A stretch of DNA of 64,000 bases from BOG-908 sp963692875. GTDB lineage: Bacteria > Pseudomonadota > Alphaproteobacteria > Acetobacterales > Acetobacteraceae. Under the pieces are notes generated by a model. That model did no database searches. It had not been told where the DNA came from and worked only from the letters and a program-made list of their open reading frames with translations. Position numbers and translations under genes: made by a program. Below are positions 59,435 through 64,000 of this stretch, piece after piece (within the stretch, counting starts at the first letter, position 1; every line of letters begins with the position of its first letter). The DNA is taken from assembly GCA_965198755.1 (NCBI GenBank), contig OZ240673.1, forward strand, positions 2,108,001 through 2,172,000, written 5' to 3'.

Positions 59435-62113
59435 ATGACGACCCATGCTTTCGCGACAGAAAGCCTGCACCAGAGTCGTATCAAGCCCAGATTGTTCCAT
59501 CCGAGCACCCTGCTCGCACTTGCCGCCGCCGCGCTTGTCAGCCTCGGTGTCTGGAACGCCGGCAACCAGAAACATGCCGTGCCAGATTACATCGGCGAGG
59601 TTGGCGGTCTCGCCTTCTCGCCGTATCATCGCGGCGAAACCCCCGAAGCCCACCAGATTCCCAGCGAAGCCGAGATACGCGCCGACCTGCAGATAGCCAG
59701 CAATATGACCAGCCGCATCCGCACGTACACGGTGGCGGGCGGCATGGCCGACATCCCCGCACTCGCCGCAGACACTCCCCTGAAGGTGACACTCGGCGCC
59801 TGGCTGGACCGCAAAACCAGCGCTGACGACGCCGAAGTCGCCCGCCTGATCGAGACCGCCAACGCCAACCAGGACGTCGACCGCGTGATGGTCGGCAACG
59901 AGGTTCTGCTGCGCGACGACCTCAGCGTGAGCCAGCTCATCGGCTACATCCGCCAGGTCAAGGCGGGCGTGCACGTGCCGGTCTCCACCGCCGAGCCATG
60001 GCACGTCTGGATGAAACACCCAGAGCTCGCCGCCTCGGTGGACTACATCACCATCCACCTGCTGCCCTACTGGGAAGGCCTGCCGATCGACGACTCGCTG
60101 CGCTACATCATGGACCGCCTGGACCAGGTGCAGCGCGCCTACCCCAACAAGCACGTGGTCATCGGCGAGGTCGGCTGGCCGTCCAACGGCGTGGCCATCG
60201 GCGGCGCGCGCGCCAGCCGGGTGAACCAGGCGATCTTCCTGCGCAAGTTCTTCCAGATCGCCCAGCAGCGCGGCCTGGACTACTTCGTCATGGAAGCCTT
60301 TGACCAGCCCTGGAAGACCAGCTTCGAAGGCCGCGCCGCCGGCTACTGGGGCATGCTCGACCTTGACCGCCAAGCGAAATGGTCGATGAACGGCTCCGTC
60401 GTAGAGACCCCCAACTGGCCGCTCTGGGCCGGATGCAGCATCGCCGGCGCCGCCCTCCTCGCCGGCCTGTTGCTCTCTCGCCGCCCGGACATCCGCCTGC
60501 CCGGCAAGCTGCTGGTCGCCGGCCTCGCGCAGGCCTTCGGCGCCGTGTTCGCGATGGTGCTGCTCGCCATGGCTGGCAAGTACCTCTCCCACTTCGCCGA
60601 GATCGTCTGGGGCAGCCTCGCCGCCGGCCAGGCGCTGCTGCTGTTCCTGCTCATGGCCGATAGCTTCGAACTCGCCGAGACCATCTTCGGCCGCGTCCGC
60701 CGCCGCCAGCCGCTGATCGCCCCGGCCACCGCCGGCGCCAGTCTGCCCAAGGTCAGCATCCACCTGCCCATCTGCAACGAACCGCCGCACATGGTCCGCC
60801 AGACGCTCGACGCGCTGTCCCGCCTGGACTACCCGGACTTCGAAGTCCTCGTGGTCGACAACAACACCACCGACCCGGCGCTGTGGGAGCCGGTGGCCGA
60901 ACACTGCGCCCGCCTCGGCGCCCGCTTCCGCTTCTTCCATCTCGGTTGCTGGCCGGGCTTCAAGGCCGGCGCGCTGAACTTCGCGCTCAACGAAACCAGC
61001 CCGGACGCCGAGATCGTCGGTGTGCTCGACAGCGACTACGTGGTCGATGCCGACTGGCTGGCCTGCATGGTGCCGCAATTCGCCAACCCGCGCGTGGGCT
61101 TCGTGCAGTCCCCGCAGGACTACCACGACAACGACGGCAGCTTCTTCAAGCGGCTGATGTTCTGGGAATACGCCGGCTTCTTCCAGCTCGGCATGGTCAC
61201 CCGCAATGAGCGCAACGCCATCATCCAGCACGGCACCATGTCGCTCATCCGCGCCGTCGCCCTGCGCCACGCCGGCAGCTGGAGCGAGTGGACCATCACC
61301 GAGGACGCCGAGCTCGGCCTGCGCCTGTTCCGCGCCGGCTGGGAGGCGGTCTACGCCCCGCGCAGCTTCGGCCGCGGCGTCATGCCGGACGACTTCGCCG
61401 CCTTCCGCAAGCAGCGCTTCCGCTGGGCCTACGGTGCGATGCAGATCGTCCGCGGCCACGCCGGCGCCCTGCTCAACCCGTTCAACCGCGAGCTGACGGC
61501 GGGCCAGCGCTGGGCCTTTGTCACCGGCTGGCTGCCCTGGGTCGGCGACGCGCTGGGCCTCGCCTTCCTGCTCATGGGCCTCGTCTGGTCCATCGGCCTG
61601 ATCGTCGAGCCCGCCCGCTTCGAGTTCCCGATCGTGCTGTTCATGGTGCCCTCGATCGGCCTGTTCTTCTTCAAGCTGGCGCAGATCTCCGCCCTCTACG
61701 GCGCGCGCGTGCCCTGCGGCTGGCGTGACCGCGCGGGTGCCGCCATCGCCGGCCTCGCACTCAGCCACACCATCGGCAAGGCGGTGTGGAAGGGCCTGGC
61801 CGTCCGCAGCGCACCGTTCCTGCGCACACCGAAGATGGAGGACGCCCCGGCGATCATCCAGGGCCTGGTGATGGCGCGCGAGGAACTGGTCCTGCTGGTG
61901 CTGAGCTGGACGGCGATGGTCGCGGTCGGCTGGGTGCACCACCTCGCCACGGCCGAGACCTGGCTGTGGTGCGCGGTGCTGCTGACGCAGTCCATGCCAT
62001 ACCTGGCGGCAGTGACGGTGGCGGTGGTCGCAGCGTTTCCGGCGCGCACTGGCGCGCGGGTGCGGCAGGTTGGGCTGCAGCCTGGTATGGCGGCGCAATT
62101 GGGGAGCGATTAA
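59435..62113 (+). CDS. GH17-GT2 fusion, beta-1,3-glucan synthase (NdvB-like)
   Basis: 892 residues from ATG 59435. One N-terminal membrane helix is followed by a GH17-type domain (about 45-325) with both catalytic glutamates, Glu156 in VGNEVLLRDD and Glu245 in VIGEVGWPSNG. Then come membrane helices, a GT2 domain (about 440-690) with GVLDSDYVVDADWLA, TITEDAELGLRL and KQRFRWAYGAMQ (the Q-x2-R-W motif), and more helices. The fusion matches NdvB-type enzymes that make and remodel beta-1,3-glucans at the inner membrane. The GH17 part probably transglycosylates or cyclises the glucan. Confidence 0.88.
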   Translation: MTTHAFATESLHQSRIKPRLFHPSTLLALAAAALVSLGVWNAGNQKHAVPDYIGEVGGLAFSPYHRGETPEAHQIPSEAEIRADLQIASNMTSRIRTYTVAGGMADIPALAADTPLKVTLGAWLDRKTSADDAEVARLIETANANQDVDRVMVGNEVLLRDDLSVSQLIGYIRQVKAGVHVPVSTAEPWHVWMKHPELAASVDYITIHLLPYWEGLPIDDSLRYIMDRLDQVQRAYPNKHVVIGEVGWPSNGVAIGGARASRVNQAIFLRKFFQIAQQRGLDYFVMEAFDQPWKTSFEGRAAGYWGMLDLDRQAKWSMNGSVVETPNWPLWAGCSIAGAALLAGLLLSRRPDIRLPGKLLVAGLAQAFGAVFAMVLLAMAGKYLSHFAEIVWGSLAAGQALLLFLLMADSFELAETIFGRVRRRQPLIAPATAGASLPKVSIHLPICNEPPHMVRQTLDALSRLDYPDFEVLVVDNNTTDPALWEPVAEHCARLGARFRFFHLGCWPGFKAGALNFALNETSPDAEIVGVLDSDYVVDADWLACMVPQFANPRVGFVQSPQDYHDNDGSFFKRLMFWEYAGFFQLGMVTRNERNAIIQHGTMSLIRAVALRHAGSWSEWTITEDAELGLRLFRAGWEAVYAPRSFGRGVMPDDFAAFRKQRFRWAYGAMQIVRGHAGALLNPFNRELTAGQRWAFVTGWLPWVGDALGLAFLLMGLVWSIGLIVEPARFEFPIVLFMVPSIGLFFFKLAQISALYGARVPCGWRDRAGAAIAGLALSHTIGKAVWKGLAVRSAPFLRTPKMEDAPAIIQGLVMAREELVLLVLSWTAMVAVGWVHHLATAETWLWCAVLLTQSMPYLAAVTVAVVAAFPARTGARVRQVGLQPGMAAQLGSD

Positions 62114-62250
62114 GGAAGCATGCACTTCTTTTTCGAGAAGAAGCAAAAAGCTTTTGTCTCCGCTGTCGCGCGCTCGTCAGTGAGCACGCGACAGCGGAGA
62201 CAGACCTTTTTGGTTCTTTATCTCGGACCAGACCGTCTTGCTTCTTTCCG
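62113..62250. repeat. Composite palindromic repeat, copy 32 (decayed arms)
   Basis: Shortened TCGAG-type left hairpin, perfect inner inverted repeat GTCTCCGCTGTCGCG...CGCGACAGCGGAGAC, right arm GGTTC with a broken stem. It starts directly at the stop of the glucan synthase gene. Confidence 0.8.
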
Positions 62251-62275
62251 TCCCTAAGCCGAGGAGCCGCATCGT

Positions 62276-62752
62276 ATGTTCCGCACCCTCCCCACGCTTG
62301 CCGTGCTCCTGGGCGCGGCCGGTGTGATCCCCTTCCTGCTGCTGGGCATCGCCTCGGTCGGCGGCGAGCAGGCGCAAGCCCTGGCCGCCGCCCGCGGCCT
62401 TGTCGGCTACGGCGCGGTCATCCTGGCATTCCTGGGCGGGGTGCACTGGGGGTTCACCCTGACGGAGCCGGAGGGGGGCCGGGCCGTGCGCGCCCGCTTG
62501 CTCCTCGGCGTGGCGCCGTCCTTGATCGGCTGGGTGGCCGTGCTGGTCAGCATCGTTGCCGAACCCGCACTCGCCCTGCTCGTGTTGATCACCGGCTTCA
62601 TCGCCACAGTCGTCGTGGAGTCGCGTGCGCAGAAGCGCGACCTCATGCCGGGCGGCTACATGGCCATGCGATGGGTGATCACCATCGTCGTGGTGGCACT
62701 GTTAACCACGGTAACCGTCCTGCGCATGGCAGGTGCTCACGTGCTTTTGTGA
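62276..62752 (+). CDS. DUF3429 family membrane protein
   Basis: 158 residues, about four to five membrane helices. GYGAVILAFLGGVHWGFTL is the family signature. GAGGAG precedes the ATG by about ten bases. Function unknown; such genes are widespread in alphaproteobacteria. Confidence 0.8.
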   Translation: MFRTLPTLAVLLGAAGVIPFLLLGIASVGGEQAQALAAARGLVGYGAVILAFLGGVHWGFTLTEPEGGRAVRARLLLGVAPSLIGWVAVLVSIVAEPALALLVLITGFIATVVVESRAQKRDLMPGGYMAMRWVITIVVVALLTTVTVLRMAGAHVLL

Positions 62753-62821
62753 AGAATGTCTTTATTTCGAGACTTTGTCGTGCTTAATAAGACGGTAAGT
62801 TTCGCTCTGGAGCACACGACC

Positions 62822-63100
62822 ATGACCGACGCAACCATCCTCGCCTTCCCGGTCCAGACCATCCGCCAGCGCGATGAAGATCGTCTTAACAAGGCACTTG
62901 CCAACCTTCAGGCTTCGCTGTCCGAGCAGAAGCTCGCACTCAACGACTGGCGCTTCACGATGACCGAGCTCGGCATCAGCGTCGCCAGCCTGGGACACGC
63001 GCTGACGACCTACCAGGACGGCCTCGGCGCCATCGACCTGCAGCTGTGCGGCCTGCACGCAGACGCGGTGAAGCTCGACCGGGCTGCGGCTGGTATCTAG
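62822..63100 (+). CDS. Small helical protein, unknown function
   Basis: 92 residues from ATG 62822, with GGAG about ten bases upstream; ATG 62756 is an alternative that adds 22 residues. The protein is helical and amphipathic (RLNKALANLQASLSEQKLAL; LGHALTTYQDGLGAIDLQLC), possibly coiled coil. No family recognised; it lies 69 bp after the DUF3429 gene. Confidence 0.6.
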   Translation: MTDATILAFPVQTIRQRDEDRLNKALANLQASLSEQKLALNDWRFTMTELGISVASLGHALTTYQDGLGAIDLQLCGLHADAVKLDRAAAGI

Positions 63101-63128
63101 TCATACTCACGGGTCGACGTTTTCCGGT

Positions 63129-63184
63129 CGAAGCAAAAGCAAACAGTTCTTTTTTGAAAAAAAGAATCAAAAACTTTTGTCTTC
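63129..63184. repeat. Palindromic repeat, left arm only (copy 33)
   Basis: GTTC-type hairpin (AGTTCTTTTTTGAAAAAAAG) with the CAAAAACTTTTG spacer; no centre or right arm. Confidence 0.75.
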
Positions 63185-63313
63185 TATCGCCACCCTCGGA
63201 AGCTTCGCACTGACGATCCCGGCGGAACATGCAAGTCAGTCAAACCATAGACTGCGCCCTTCTCATTTTCTGAAGAGAACGGCGCAGAATAGAATTTCAA
63301 TCCGCTGACCGCT
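63185..63313. other. Non-coding stretch between two repeat copies
   Basis: About 130 bp with no visible gene or site. Together with the flanking repeats it fills the 395 bp between the small helical protein and the truncated membrane gene. Confidence 0.5.
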
Positions 63314-63520
63314 GATACCAACCGGCCTGAAGGTTGACCGTTCCGAAGCAAGCAAGGCCTTCTTTTTTGAAAAAAAGAAGCAAAAACTTTTGACTCCGCT
63401 GTCGCGGACCTTTCCGGAGAGCGCGCGACAGCGAAGTCAAAAGTTTTTTGGTCCTTTTTTTCAAAAAAGGACTGCTTGCTTTCTACGAGAGTGCATCAAC
63501 GCCAGTTGGTATGACACTTC
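63314..63520. repeat. Composite palindromic repeat, copy 34, with both outer arms
   Basis: Core at 63345-63484 (TTGAAA left, GGTCC right, inner inverted repeat with one change). The left outer arm GATACCAACCGG... is identical over 31 bp to that at 55363. The right flank ends GCCAGTTGGTATGAC, an imperfect inverse of the left outer arm, giving ends of the form TACCAAC...GTTGGTA. Confidence 0.88.
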
Positions 63521-63909
63521 AATCGCGTGGACAGCGCAGGCTGGGCGACGAACAGCAGCATCCAGGCGGTGAACACCGCGGCGTGGAGCCAGAGCAAAGC
63601 CGGAAACCCGGGGACGGCGAAGTCGCCCGGCACGGTGCGCGAGAACTCCGCCAGGGCGATCCCGGCCAGCACCAGGGACATGGTCAGGTAGAACGACTGC
63701 CAGACCGGCGGGGTGAGACGATCGATCCGGACGCGCTCACTGGCTGACCTCAATCGCAGGCGGCAAGCGGTCCTGCGTAGCCCAGGGCGGCCTTGCCTGT
63801 CTCGGCCCGGCCTGCCGGCTAGTGCAAAAGCGCACACCCAAACCGCCGCCGCCTTACCGCCAGCCTGCAAGCCCATCCGCGACGGCATGCCACGGGAGCT
63901 TCCTGCCAC
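63496..63909 (-). pseudogene. Truncated membrane-protein gene cut by a repeat
   Basis: The readable part runs from about RIDRLTPPVWQSFYLTMSLV through FPALLWLHAAVFTAWMLLFV to AQPALSTRLKCHTNWR. It resembles the first two helices of a multi-helix family (usually more than 200 residues) found in alphaproteobacteria. The frame ends at 63496, in the right outer arm of the repeat, so the rest of the protein is missing. The N-terminal 60 residues are basic and not protein-like; the true start may be a GTG near the RIDRL stretch. Confidence 0.55.
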
Positions 63910-64000
63910 GTCCTCTCGGAATAGGCAGTCCTTCCTCGCCTCGCGGCCGCCCGCATACAGACCGCCCGCCGTGTTGCCACCCCCCCACCCCCATGCTATT

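Noticed and set aside
1..64000. Prophage or integrative element with att sites
   Set aside because: No integrase, phage structural genes or tRNA is visible; the only mobile gene is the IS110-family transposase.

Overview
This 64 kb window is GC-rich chromosomal DNA from an alphaproteobacterium. FlbT and FlaF flagellar regulators, an HWE-family histidine kinase, a bd-type quinol oxidase with CydDC and the overall gene style support that. Acetobacteraceae is my best guess at family level, but it is inference and no rRNA or tRNA is present to confirm it.

Layout. (1) 0-10.8 kb: a cell-envelope cluster around a large tubulin/FtsZ-like GTPase (7221-10847). It is preceded by a vWA-like anchored protein, a small membrane protein and a zinc-ribbon protein. 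A second zinc-ribbon protein with a PEGA-like domain, a Pro/Ala-rich exported protein and a partial lipoprotein lie on the opposite strand. (2) 11-33 kb: a surface-glycan region. It opens with a tightly coupled FkbH / acyl carrier protein / MBOAT / VOC / SGNH set, continues with a heptose epimerase, a WcbI-like protein, two mirror-image GT9-methyltransferase fusions, two acyltransferase-3 proteins, two GT4 glycosyltransferases and a coiled-coil FkbM methyltransferase, and is interrupted by an IS110/IS1111-type element. (3) 34-40.7 kb: a cydAB-like oxidase operon with cydDC and a small membrane protein between the pairs. (4) 40.7-54.8 kb: housekeeping and metabolic genes (histidine phosphatase, ABC-F ATPase, dGTPase-like, ErpA, exonuclease III, two FAH-family enzymes, an AMP-forming acyl-CoA ligase, a ketopantoate-reductase-like enzyme, an OxlT-like transporter, an HWE kinase). 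(5) 55.8-59 kb: flagellin with FlbT, FlaF and a DUF1217 protein. (6) 59-64 kb: a GH17-GT2 beta-glucan synthase fusion, small genes, and a truncated membrane-protein gene at the right edge.

The most striking non-genic feature is a family of AT-rich composite palindromes, normally 125-155 bp. I count 34 separate loci, complete, decayed, split or single-arm, almost all exactly between genes. Each full copy has two inverted arms. Each arm folds into its own hairpin, and the arms flank a central inverted repeat. Hairpin arms covary between copies, several gene ends are encoded inside copies, some copies carry longer outer arms, and one copy is split by the IS110-family element.

The best candidates for undescribed biology are this repeat family, the tubulin-like/vWA/zinc-ribbon cluster, and the FkbH-ACP-MBOAT-SGNH module, which could move an ACP-borne acyl group onto a surface glycan.
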